A stretch of DNA of 32,081 bases, taken from a virus. The notes beneath the pieces were generated by a model. That model was not told the origin of the DNA and ran no database searches. It saw nothing but the letters and a program-made list of their open reading frames with translations. The stretch covers positions 1 through 32,081 of the IMG/VR virus record IMGVR_UViG_3300009285_000258; one strand, given 5' to 3'. Positions within the stretch are counted from its first letter, which is position 1. Every line of letters begins with the position of its first letter. The translations under genes and the position numbers were made by a program. Of this stretch, positions 17,497 to 24,322 are shown in pieces.

Positions 17497-17769
17497 CTAC
17501 TCTCCTATGGACTCTGCTCTGTCTTGGCCTCCTCTCTCTAATTCTCTTTGGATGACTGCCTGCTCGAAGGCTTTGACGAAAAGCCCCTTTATGGAGAGCT
17601 CATAGAGGATCATCGCCTTGACATCGGCCTCGGAGAGCGCCAGGACGTTGAGCTTGGCCTGCTCGATCTTCTCCAGTTCGGGTTTGACGACTTGGTCTCG
17701 CCAGATCTGAAAGTCCTCACTGGCACTAAGCCGGATCAACCGGTCGTTGAAGTCCTCAAGTTGTTCCAT
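17497..17769 (-). CDS. Small helical protein downstream of portal
   Basis: The 90-residue protein is charged and almost entirely helical by composition (DFNDRLIRLSASEDFQIW, KPELEKIEQAKLNVLALSEADV). It is not recognised as a known family. Small helical genes in this position, between portal and scaffold, are common in phages and may help head assembly. The start has a strong SD (GGGAGGA), and a GTGTATATA motif lies 17 bases upstream, immediately after the portal stop. Confidence 0.65.
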   Translation of the reverse strand: MEQLEDFNDRLIRLSASEDFQIWRDQVVKPELEKIEQAKLNVLALSEADVKAMILYELSIKGLFVKAFEQAVIQRELERGGQDRAESIGE

Positions 17770-17785
17770 ACATCCTCCCGTTTCT

Positions 17786-17794
17786 TATATACAC
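17786..17794 (-). promoter_or_regulatory. GTGTATATA late-strand junction motif (portal / small helical gene)
   Basis: Directly follows the portal TAA and lies 17 bases before the next ATG, which has its own strong SD. It could start a transcript for the small helical gene, scaffold and capsid. Confidence 0.55.
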
Positions 17795-19596
17795 TTATGC
17801 TTGTGGTGGCATCTGAGGGGCTGCTGGCGTCTGGAGGGGGGGCGCCCCTGGAGCCATCTGGCCCATCTGGCCCACCGGAACGTCCTCCAGCTTCTTGAGG
17901 TACTGGGCAGGCTCCTTGAGACCAGCATCTATGGCAATGTCCTTCCACATCTTCTCGGCGTCGATTGGTACTCCCATCTGTACGCCCAGCTCCATCACCA
18001 TCCTTTTGTTCTCAATCTCTTTTTGGGTGTCCGACTCGGCTAGTGATCCGGTCTCGACTCGGATGATCCAGTCGGCGTCGAAGATGACATCATTGGCGGG
18101 GTCTTTGCCCTGCTCCATCATAAAGTTCACCATCGCCTGGACCTCGGGCCCATCGATCACGTTTGCGTCCATCAGGTCTTGGAGCTTGATGTCGCCAGTT
18201 AAGAAGCCCTTGGTCGCCTTGACCCAGCGCTGGCTCTCGCCGCCGACCAGGACCCACTTGAAGTCTCGGTCACTCATGGTTGCGCCCATCATCTTGAGGG
18301 ACTTGTTCACAAACGGCTCGATGATCGACTCTTCGATGTTCTGCTGCCGATCCGATACCGGGGAGGTCGACTGACTGATCAGGGCTTGGATTCCGCCCTT
18401 GGTCCCCAGCGTCTTATCCGAGACTTGGTTTGGGACCCCGGCTAGGTACGCGCCGATCCCCGAGACGCTCTCGGAGCGGCCTTCGATCCAATCCAGGACG
18501 TTAAAGCCGAAGTCGCCGAAGGAGGGCATTGTCATGTGCGAAATCGCGTCCTTCGGGACGGTTACGATGCCACCGAGCTTGTACATGTTGGCGACGGTGC
18601 GGAGGTTCTGGGGACCGACGTTCGGATCAACGATGGTCGGGGGGTTGAGTACCTTGGAGCCGTAGTCCACGATCTGGTTCAGGAACATATTTTTGGCTTT
18701 AATAAGCCCCGAAAGGAAGTCGAGGATCGAGAAGGCGTAGGGCTGCTTCGGTACCTCGATGTCCATGGCAAAACTAAGCGGGTGGGTTTTCAAGACATCG
18801 TTGGTGCCCTCTTGGATCTCGAGCGGCTCCATCTCGTCTCCGGCGAGAACGAAGCGGCAGTAGTCGGCTCCCTCATACATCGTAATCAGCGGGATCTGAT
18901 CGACATTCTGAACCTTGTCCGACCCGGAGCGGTTGACCTGCTGCGAGGTCGGGTCCTGCTTAAATCCGTCGTTGTCCTCAAACTGCCTCTCGAGCTTCTT
19001 GATGACTGAAGATTTGAAGAGTCCGGTCACGACCTCACCGTCCTGCTTGATCTCGACGTTATCTCTCAGATAGTCGAGCGATACGAACTGACGGACGTAG
19101 TAGCGGTTGGAGGTCTTGAGATTCTTGCTCGGATTGAAGATGACATCCTCAACCGCGATGTTTCGTAGGTCCGGAGCGTCGGAGACCATATTCCAGTAGG
19201 TCTCAATCGCCATATTCCCGGTGACACAGAACTCTCTGGCACCTACCTTGAGCTTGGAGCGCATGGTTCCAGTAGACTGGACCATATCCTGATTGGACCA
19301 GATGAACTCAGCTAGCGCGGTGATGACGTTCTTCACCTCGGGGGGAAGATTGGCTCCCTTGGTCTCGACGAAGAACTTCGGCTCCTTCTCGAAGAGCTTC
19401 TGGATCACCCGCTCGACGAGTTCGGGGGCGACAGGGTCGGTGATCTTCGACTCGGTGCCCTTGATTAAGTTGTAAGCGGTGTACTGGCGGTAGTTTGTAT
19501 CAAAACGCTTATGCCACTGGTCTAATTCATTCAACCACCGACTATACTCCGCCTTGTAACGCTCTAGTTTCTTGGAAGTTGACTCGGGTTTCGCCA
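17795..19596 (-). CDS. Portal protein
   Basis: The protein is about 600 residues, a usual portal length. Features include an N-terminal helical region (YSRWLNELDQWHKRFDTNYR), QKLFEKEPKFFVETKG, and RSKLKVGAREFCVTGNMAIETYWN of the beta-rich wing. Later come LIKAKNMFLNQIVDYG, LGGIVTVPKDA, the clip/stem-like VSDKTLGTKGGIQALISQSTSPV, and a Met/Gln/Pro-rich tail. It forms the dodecameric DNA gate at one head vertex. I chose ATG at 19594-19596 (MAKPEST) over an in-frame GTG at 19613-19615, because that GTG is the first codon of the conserved GTGTATATA motif. Neither start has a clear SD. The gene overlaps the sigma-like gene by 55 bases. Confidence 0.88.
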
Positions 19597-19952
19597 TTCT
19601 GATCGTTATATACACCCGCCATTATCAAAAGGCCCTCCATCATCTCAATTTCGGAGTAATTTTCAGCGTGATAGGCGATCCGGTCGTCAAAAGAGACCTC
19701 GGAGAGGCCGTTATGGCGTCCCAACTGGGTCTGATCGCGCAAAATGTTACGTAATCTGTTACGCATCACGGTATTTGCCCAGGTCCGCAGAGTTACGCCC
19801 CTGGTATGGTCGAAGTTGGGGAGCTTCACCCAGAGGTGCATCCGCAACTCCTGAGCCAGATCCTCGGCATCGTAGCGGGGGACAAAATACTTGCGTGATA
19901 GATAGACGATGTCTTTCTCGAGAAGCTCGAGTGCTTGTTCGGTGTAGCTCAT
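19542..19952 (-). CDS. Sigma-70 region 2-like protein, possible late sigma factor
   Basis: The 136-residue protein matches sigma region 2 over residues 10-75: RYDAEDLAQELRMHLW, then KLPNFDHTRGVTLRTWANTVMRNRLRN, equivalent to the region 2.1-2.4 helices of sigma factors. No region 4 follows; the tail is polar and runs 55 bases into the portal gene. T4 gp55 is a known late sigma reduced mainly to region 2. By analogy this protein could direct RNA polymerase to phage late promoters, possibly the GTGTATATA junction motif. An ATGA overlap couples it to the aminotransferase. The role is inferred; an HTH protein of other function is possible. Confidence 0.68.
   Translation of the reverse strand: MSYTEQALELLEKDIVYLSRKYFVPRYDAEDLAQELRMHLWVKLPNFDHTRGVTLRTWANTVMRNRLRNILRDQTQLGRHNGLSEVSFDDRIAYHAENYSEIEMMEGLLIMAGVYNDQNGETRVNFQETRALQGGV
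19607..19615 (-). promoter_or_regulatory. GTGTATATA motif before portal, inside the sigma-like gene
   Basis: This copy is preceded by GCG rather than a stop codon because it lies within the last part of the sigma-like gene. It ends 10 bases before the portal ATG, the same distance as at the spike gene, and again no SD is visible. Confidence 0.5.
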
Positions 19953-20545
19953 TTCCAGGGAGATTGCTGGGATAGGTCAGGATAATCTGGCTCGGGGGGC
20001 AACGGGTGGTTGTATTTCGGCAGGAAGTACAATCGCACTAGCGCATCAGCCGCATCCCGTGGGCTCATGGGGCAGTGCCACCCCAGAATCGGGTTGTCAT
20101 CCTTCGGGGCCACGCCCGGCTTTCGGCCATCGGCCCGCGCCCGCTCAAAGAACTCTTGGGCATCAGGGTCATCGTGGAGGATCACCCCACCGTAACCCAA
20201 GTTAAAGGTCTTGCCCCAGTGGAGAGAGAGGCAAGTAAAGGTTCTGGGTTTGTACATATCTGACGTACAAAGCCTCGCCGAGTCGATGATCGGGTAGGGT
20301 TTAAGCTCGTACTGGCCTGTGTGCTGCCAGTCGAGATCCTCAAACTTGACCGTCCCCCCAGCGTGGACGATGCTCATCGGCACCCCGATGTAGGTGTGCT
20401 TCGGGATAGTGACTTCTCTAACCTGTAAGTAACAGCAAGACAGAAGTAGGGCATTTGTGCAAGAGTTGACAACGGCGGCAAAGGGTGATCCACAGTAATC
20501 GGCGATCTCCCGCTCGAAGTCGAGGACAGGCTGGTAGGGGTTCAT
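19949..20545 (-). CDS. DegT/DnrJ/EryC1-like aminotransferase, half length
   Basis: The 198-residue protein has the N-terminal PLP domain of sugar aminotransferases. AVVNSCTNALLLSCCYL is the cofactor phosphate loop, IPKHTYIGVPMSIVHAGGTVKFEDLD follows, PIIDSAR holds the cofactor Asp at about 88, and SLHWGKTFNLGYGGVI holds the Schiff-base Lys at 112. Family members are usually about 370 residues; the C-terminal small domain is mostly missing. It overlaps the dehydratase by ATGA, and together they resemble the PseB/PseC or PglF/PglE pair that makes 4-amino-4,6-dideoxy sugars. Whether the short form is active is unknown. Confidence 0.75.
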   Translation of the reverse strand: MNPYQPVLDFEREIADYCGSPFAAVVNSCTNALLLSCCYLQVREVTIPKHTYIGVPMSIVHAGGTVKFEDLDWQHTGQYELKPYPIIDSARLCTSDMYKPRTFTCLSLHWGKTFNLGYGGVILHDDPDAQEFFERARADGRKPGVAPKDDNPILGWHCPMSPRDAADALVRLYFLPKYNHPLPPEPDYPDLSQQSPWK

Positions 20546-21306
20546 TCTTCCTCATGGCTCCAAAGCAAACGTTCACGGAGTTTCTCTCCGGGCCTCATCC
20601 CGACCTCAGCAACTCCAGGTTCGTAGTCCGAGGCTTTTTTGTATCCATGCCGCTTCAGAACTTCGGCTAACAGGTCGAGTAGTCTGATCTCTTTACACTG
20701 CGGGATTATCAGCCTCTTCCCGGCTTTATACATATCCCAAATCTGGTCGGCCGCCTCAAAGTCGTTGATCCAGTATCGAACCATCCGTTCGTCGGTTATC
20801 GGGACGGGTTGTTTGTTGTTGATCTTTTCTTCCCAAAGAGGGATGACCGAACCGGAGGAGGAGAGGATGTTGCCCAGTCTTGCTACAGAGCCACCATAGT
20901 GTTGTACTAGCTTTTCTCCAAGGGCCTTGGTGAAGCCATAAGTGCCCATGGGTTCCACAGCCTTATCCGAGCTCACGAAAAGGATGTCGGCTCCGCCGAA
21001 GTTGGCCTCCTTGAGCACCGCTTGGAGTTTGGTCAGGTTATTCTCGATGAAGGCTTCCGGGTTCTCTTCCCCGAGGTCTACGTGCTTGTAGGCGGACAGG
21101 ATAATAATCACATCAGCCGGGTCCTTATCGTAGCGCCAGTTGGCGTAGTCATCTAGAACAAAGCGACAGTCTGGGTAAATACCCCGGAGCTCCGCGACGG
21201 CCCACTCCGAGGAGTCCCAAATAGTTAGGTCGTGATCCTTGTGCAGCCGGGCGACGAAAGATCGTCCGAGACTGCCTGCGCCCCCGAATAGAATAATGTT
21301 GTTCAT
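20542..21306 (-). CDS. Nucleotide-sugar 4,6-dehydratase (PseB/CapD-like)
   Basis: The 254-residue protein has a Rossmann GGAGSLGRS at residues 8-16, ILSAYKHVDLGEENP (the AAYKHV-type motif of this family), VSSDKAVEPM at 111-120, catalytic YGFTK at 123-127, and VARLGNILSSSGSVIPLW. These are diagnostic of UDP-GlcNAc inverting dehydratases such as PseB, FlaA1 and CapD. MRPGEKLRE near the end is also conserved. The product would be a 4-keto-6-deoxy sugar, the substrate for the aminotransferase in the next gene. It is shorter than typical (about 330), mainly in the C-terminal region. Confidence 0.82.
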   Translation of the reverse strand: MNNIILFGGAGSLGRSFVARLHKDHDLTIWDSSEWAVAELRGIYPDCRFVLDDYANWRYDKDPADVIIILSAYKHVDLGEENPEAFIENNLTKLQAVLKEANFGGADILFVSSDKAVEPMGTYGFTKALGEKLVQHYGGSVARLGNILSSSGSVIPLWEEKINNKQPVPITDERMVRYWINDFEAADQIWDMYKAGKRLIIPQCKEIRLLDLLAEVLKRHGYKKASDYEPGVAEVGMRPGEKLRERLLWSHEEE

Positions 21307-21585
21307 TTAATGCTTTCCTCTCAAAGAAAAATCTAGCTTGTTATCGGATAAGACCTGGAAGAGCGAGAGGGATAGGAACTCTATAGTCTCCTCGCTAAAG
21401 GCCGGTTGGATGGCGTGGATTATCTCGTGCAGCAGGGTCTCTTGTGCTTGAGAATCCGACTGATTGGATGATATTGAAATCTCGCAATCTTCCCGACTGT
21501 GTCTACCCATAGCTTCGTTGTCTAGTTTTGGAACAACCAGCACCCGGTATCGGTGACCACCGATCTTGAGTGTCTTGGGAATCAT
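21307..21585 (-). CDS. Small HExxH metallopeptidase-like protein
   Basis: With ATG at 21583-21585 the protein is 92 residues. Its core is TLLHEIIHAIQ, where H53, E54 and H57 form an HExxH zinc site. Upstream, MIPKTLKIGGHRYRVL is a pattern recurring in small phage metallopeptidase-like proteins. The start is supported by a strong SD (CGGAGG). Earlier in-frame ATGs extend into the TerL region without an SD. A third zinc ligand may be Glu in FSEETIEFLS. The substrate is unknown; ImmA/IrrE-like or SprT-like relatives are possible. Confidence 0.72.
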   Translation of the reverse strand: MIPKTLKIGGHRYRVLVVPKLDNEAMGRHSREDCEISISSNQSDSQAQETLLHEIIHAIQPAFSEETIEFLSLSLFQVLSDNKLDFSLRGKH

Positions 21586-21631
21586 AGCCCCTGTCCTCCG
21601 GTAATGCATAAGAACTTTACCACAAAATCGG

Positions 21632-23101
21632 TCATAGTGTAAACCCCCCCACATTTGCGCCCCCAAATCCGGCGGCGACGGGGATATAGACCGGGCCAGT
21701 CTCCGGTTTAGCCTCGGACTGATACATCTGGAAGGCTCCGGCGAGGCTCATCACCAGGTCATCGTGGGCTCCCGACTCTGCTTGGGCCCGCCACGATGTT
21801 GAGGTCGGCACCACCACGAACGAGAACATCTCAGTGATCGTTGGCTTGTCGTAGATCTCAAGCATCTCGTTGTCGATTGCCTCCTTGAGGTCTTGGAGCA
21901 TCTTCGGGCGAGAGGCGGAGTTCGTATCCCATCCGAGCTTCGGAGAGTCAGAGGTCATCCGAGACGATCCGATGCCACGCTTCTGGTGGTAGATCTGGTA
22001 CTTGGCGAGTTTGTTGAGCCGGGCCAAGCGCTCGAGTTCAAAGACCCCCCCGTTGTTGCGCTCATAGGCGATGACCGGCGGGACTCCGGTGAGATCGGAG
22101 ATCCGCTCCAGTTCGTGGTGGAGAATCGGGGTCATCTCGGTGGCCAGGATCTTCTGGTGGAAGACCTGCGGGACATCGAGGTGACTATGGGAGAAGAACT
22201 GGGCCGCACAGTAGTCTAACCCCCCAGCCGCAGTGTCGGCAAAACAGACCACAAACTCCCCCGGCTCGAAATCCCGGTAGCGGCGGAAGCCATCCTTGTT
22301 GCTGGTTGGTTCACGCGTATTCTTGAGATAGCTCGCCAATGCCTCTTGGTCGAAGTAGGAGGACCCGGAGGTGATAAAAGCAGTCTGGGGGTCTTTGGGG
22401 TGCTCTTGGTCAAATAGCCTGCCCAATCGCTTACGCTCTCTGTCCAGATACTCTTCGGGATAGAACTCCTGCGAGGCGAAGAAATGCGGCTTAAAGCCAG
22501 TCTCACCGCGTTCGGAATCGTCCCAGAAAGATTTGAACTCATCGAATCCATTAGCGGTGGTCTCGATAAAGAAGTTCCCACCCGGCACGACAGCCGATCC
22601 AGCCCCGGCTAAGAGGCCTGATTTACTTGGGTAGAAGGCAAACTCCGAAAGATGGAGGTTAGAGATCGTCTTGGAGCGGCCAAAGGATTGGTTTTGGGCG
22701 GTGCCGATGATATAGCGAGACTCCTGGGCGGAGTTGACGATCTCATACTTGGAGTTATAGCGAAGTGGGATCTTGAGATCGTGCTTGCGCTCATAGCTCT
22801 TGATGAAATGCTTGACCCTGGTTAAGAGATCTTGGGCGTTATCGGTGGTATCGGCCACAACGGTTGAAAGCGAGTGCTTCTTCATCAGGAAGTCGGTGGC
22901 AAAGAGCGCCAAGATCAGGCTGGAGAATCCCATCTGACGCCCCTTCAGGATGATGTCTCGGCTGCTCTTTTGTTCCAGAAATCTCAGCTGCATAGGGTTG
23001 AGTTTGAAGGGAACCTCATGGCCGGACTTGTCGACAATGGTAAAATTCTCTTCGATGAATTCGCGGTAGCCCTTCTTCTTTTTTCCCTTCGCATTGCTCA
23101 T
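21632..23101 (-). CDS. terL: Terminase large subunit
   Basis: The 489-residue protein has both halves of a packaging motor. The ATPase has Walker A GRQMGFSS at residues 54-61 and a Walker B ending NLHLSEFAF with catalytic E153, followed by the coupling segment FFIETTANG. The nuclease (RNase H fold) has acidic residues at CFADT (D289), IAYERNNGG (E347) and SGAHDDLVMS (D447/D448). It cuts concatemers and pumps DNA through the portal. The start lacks an SD and lies two bases after a TGTTATGNTAGATA motif, so its mRNA may be leaderless. TerS is upstream, beyond a 703-base non-coding gap. Confidence 0.93.
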   Translation of the reverse strand: MSNAKGKKKKGYREFIEENFTIVDKSGHEVPFKLNPMQLRFLEQKSSRDIILKGRQMGFSSLILALFATDFLMKKHSLSTVVADTTDNAQDLLTRVKHFIKSYERKHDLKIPLRYNSKYEIVNSAQESRYIIGTAQNQSFGRSKTISNLHLSEFAFYPSKSGLLAGAGSAVVPGGNFFIETTANGFDEFKSFWDDSERGETGFKPHFFASQEFYPEEYLDRERKRLGRLFDQEHPKDPQTAFITSGSSYFDQEALASYLKNTREPTSNKDGFRRYRDFEPGEFVVCFADTAAGGLDYCAAQFFSHSHLDVPQVFHQKILATEMTPILHHELERISDLTGVPPVIAYERNNGGVFELERLARLNKLAKYQIYHQKRGIGSSRMTSDSPKLGWDTNSASRPKMLQDLKEAIDNEMLEIYDKPTITEMFSFVVVPTSTSWRAQAESGAHDDLVMSLAGAFQMYQSEAKPETGPVYIPVAAGFGGANVGGFTL

Positions 23102-23102
23102 A

Positions 23103-23116
23103 TATCTAGCATAACA
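23103..23116 (-). promoter_or_regulatory. TGTTATGNTAGATA motif before TerL
   Basis: The minus strand reads TGTTATGCTAGATA, ending two bases before the TerL start. TATGCT with a preceding TGT fits an extended -10, and TTGGGA lies 17 bases further upstream as a possible -35. If this is a -10, transcription would begin at or next to the ATG. It immediately follows a terminator. Confidence 0.6.
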
Positions 23117-23138
23117 TTTTTAGTCGCAAGTCCCAACC

Positions 23139-23160
23139 AAAAAACCCGCCAACTGACGGG
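23139..23160 (-). terminator. Rho-independent terminator upstream of TerL
   Basis: On the minus strand CCCGTC, loop AGTT and GGCGGG form a six-pair stem (one U.G) followed by six T. It would stop transcripts arriving from TerS or from a non-coding RNA in the gap, leaving TerL to its own promoter. Confidence 0.8.
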
Positions 23161-23328
23161 CTGGTATGAGGAGGGATGTTTACTAGCCGATTAGCGGTGG
23201 CTATCTCCGCATTTTCACGGCAGGGACTCACGACCCTCGTATATCCTTGGCTTAGATTGCCATCCTAAGTTGCAGCTGAACTTTAGTGTTTCAGCAACTA
23301 TCTCTCCCCATATCAACTCACCACGCCT
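23139..23328 (-). ncRNA. Candidate structured non-coding RNA between TerS and TerL
   Basis: About 190 bases without a credible reading frame lie between an extended -10 (23335-23343) and a terminator (23139-23160). At least four small hairpins occur in order: 23269-23298, 23251-23269 (CTTAG/CTAAG), 23222-23237 (AGGG/CCCT) and 23194-23210 (GCGG/CCGC). The second has a 7-base loop ATGGCAA when a G.U pair is added, resembling an anticodon loop, but D-, T- and acceptor arms do not fit a tRNA. No known RNA family is recognised. It may instead be part of a packaging site. Confidence 0.35.
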
Positions 23329-23334
23329 GAGTAT

Positions 23335-23343
23335 AGTATATCA
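23335..23343 (-). promoter_or_regulatory. Candidate extended -10 promoter in the TerS-TerL gap
   Basis: TGATATACT on the minus strand fits TGnTATAAT with one mismatch in the hexamer; no good -35 is visible. It would start the hairpin-rich transcript that ends at the terminator before TerL. Confidence 0.35.
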
Positions 23344-23389
23344 TTTTTGCTGACGTTTGTGGATCGTTCCATTTAGGAGTCCCAAGAGG

Positions 23390-23571
23390 GAGAGGCGAGG
23401 CCTCTCTTATTATTTATATATATGACGCATCGTTCCATCGGACGCTTGGGTTTTTGCCTACCCCAAGCCATTCATACCCCTTATGCTCCCACTAGGCTGG
23501 CGCGAGCCTACCCCATCTTATGCCTTACCATAGCCACAATCAGCTTAGTCGCACAAGGTGCATTGTGCGAC
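23390..23571. other. Array of perfect hairpins in the TerS-TerL gap
   Basis: Four perfect inverted repeats follow each other: 23390-23406 (GAGAGGC, loop GAG, followed on the plus strand by a T-rich stretch, so perhaps a terminator), 23444-23468 (GCTTGGG/CCCAAGC), 23493-23510 (TAGGCT/AGCCTA) and 23548-23571 (GTCGCACAA/TTGTGCGAC). The ten-mer ATCGTTCCAT occurs twice nearby (near 23363 and 23430). Reading frames here have no SD and no recognisable protein. Lying between the terminase genes, this is a candidate cos/pac region or part of an origin. Confidence 0.45.
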
Positions 23572-23679
23572 CCTGCGCCGCGCCGCCTTACTCTTTCCCT
23601 CTTCTCTGAAATCCCGTAAGGGTCCTTTATCTTTATAGTTATCTTTAGGCATCGTGGTTCCAAAGCTGACTACACCCAC

Positions 23680-23715
23680 ACCCTATTGGTGAATACGCCA
23701 ATACCCTATTGGTGA
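23680..23715 (+). repeat. Direct repeat ACCCTATTGGTGA, two copies
   Basis: Copies at 23680-23692 and 23703-23715 are identical, with a 23-base period; between them GCCAATACC is a partial inverted copy. The core TATTGGTG recurs inside the RepO gene at 26378-26385 and, inverted, at 26423-26430. The repeats may be binding sites for a replication or packaging protein. Confidence 0.6.
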
Positions 23716-23727
23716 GGATGACAACAG

Positions 23728-23764
23728 ACAAAAACCGAACATCACCAAACAAAAACCGAACATC
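23728..23764 (+). repeat. Direct repeat ACAAAAACCGAACATC, two copies
   Basis: Two identical 16-base copies at 23728-23743 and 23749-23764, period 21, about two helical turns, so a protein could bind both on the same DNA face. They lie between the TATTGGTG repeats and the end of TerS, where packaging sites are often found. Confidence 0.6.
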
Positions 23765-23769
23765 TCTTC

Positions 23770-23808
23770 CTAGAGATCATAGTCCTCTTGAGTAACTTTG
23801 GTGTTCAT
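23770..23808 (-). repeat. Duplicated TerS 3' end forming a 12-codon micro-ORF
   Basis: The last codons of TerS (CAAGAGGAG.. encoding QEEDYDL and stop) are followed by a second copy encoding QEDYDL and stop. The shared DNA core is GAGGACTATGATCT. An ATG overlapping the TerS stop (ATGA) opens a frame MNTKVTQEDYDL that ends on the duplicated stop. It may be a relic of a local duplication; translation is unproven. Confidence 0.4.
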
Positions 23809-24194
23809 AGATCATAGTCCTCCTCTTGTTGGTGTATATGCTGATGCAAGTTCAGGCTTACGCTTCCCGCGCCATGCACTCCTAGCAACCTTAATGCTCG
23901 ATCACTCCCCGCCAGCCTCAGCTTCTTATCATCTATCTCGCCACCTTCATGAGTAAGCGCATCGGCTACTGGCGCAAGCGCATTTCCTACCGTTATGTCG
24001 TACTTTTTGAGCGCCGTCTCTAGCGCCGCTTGAACACTAGGTTTACTCAGCACCCTATCAGCGTTAACTGTCATAGCGTGTTTGGTCCCGAGCGGCTTAT
24101 AGCCGGCCTCTATATGCGCTTCGGCCAGCTGCTTGCCCGCCGCCCTGGCTCTCACTAACTTCGCTTCTTTGACTGTCAGACGGCGTAGTTTCAT
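23805..24194 (-). CDS. terS: Putative terminase small subunit
   Basis: The 129-residue protein has an N-terminal helical DNA-binding segment (LTVKEAKLVRARAAGKQLAEA, then AGYKPLGTKHAMTVNADRVL) followed by SKPSVQAALETAL. This order resembles the HTH and conserved helix of small terminase subunits that recognise the packaging site. A central oligomerisation helix and an acidic tail (EEDYDL) follow. It is upstream of TerL on the same strand, separated by a repeat-rich gap that may hold the cos/pac site. The family call rests on these patterns and on location. Confidence 0.68.
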   Translation of the reverse strand: MKLRRLTVKEAKLVRARAAGKQLAEAHIEAGYKPLGTKHAMTVNADRVLSKPSVQAALETALKKYDITVGNALAPVADALTHEGGEIDDKKLRLAGSDRALRLLGVHGAGSVSLNLHQHIHQQEEDYDL

Positions 24195-24195
24195 G

Positions 24196-24226
24196 TATCT
24201 ACCATTTTATGGTATCTACCATAACA
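24196..24226 (-). promoter_or_regulatory. TerS promoter motif with duplicated operator-like sequence
   Basis: The minus strand has TGTTATGGTAGATA (24213-24226), the third copy of the motif seen before TerL and the post-capsid cluster. A partial second copy (ATGGTAGATA, 24196-24205) lies 17 bases closer to the start, directly before ATG. The sequence 24209-24222 is palindromic (ATGGTA TC TACCAT). The pair may be a promoter plus a repressor or activator site. Confidence 0.55.
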
Positions 24227-24264
24227 CTTTTGAAGCTATTATACGAGCTAGTACAATAAAACAC

Positions 24265-24293
24265 TTGACAACGTGTTTATGGAGGAGTATGTT
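24265..24293 (+). promoter_or_regulatory. Early rightward promoter, sigma-70 type
   Basis: A perfect -35 (TTGACA, 24265-24270) is followed by 17 bases and TATGTT (24288-24293) as the -10. It sits in the divergent gap after TerS and is the best housekeeping promoter in the window, so it should drive the early operon from about 24300. The -10 overlaps a small hairpin (GTATGT/ACATAC, 24287-24303). Confidence 0.7.
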
Positions 24294-24322
24294 GGACACA
24301 TACCGAGGAAGTAGCCGGAGGA

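Noticed and set aside
19597-19615. GTG at 19613-19615 as the portal start
   Set aside because: The GTG is the first part of the GTGTATATA motif found at four other junctions where it is not in frame with the gene; ATG at 19594-19596 is the better choice, though the longer form cannot be excluded.
23222-23298. tRNA-like hairpins with an anticodon-like loop ATGGCAA (GGC) on the minus strand
   Set aside because: The T-loop lacks the GTTCRA pattern, the D-loop lacks GG, the variable region does not fit and no acceptor stem pairs. It was kept only as a candidate structured RNA.
23422-23619. 65-codon plus-strand reading frame in the TerS-TerL gap
   Set aside because: It has no SD, no recognisable protein pattern and runs through three perfect hairpins, so it is better explained as non-coding structured DNA.
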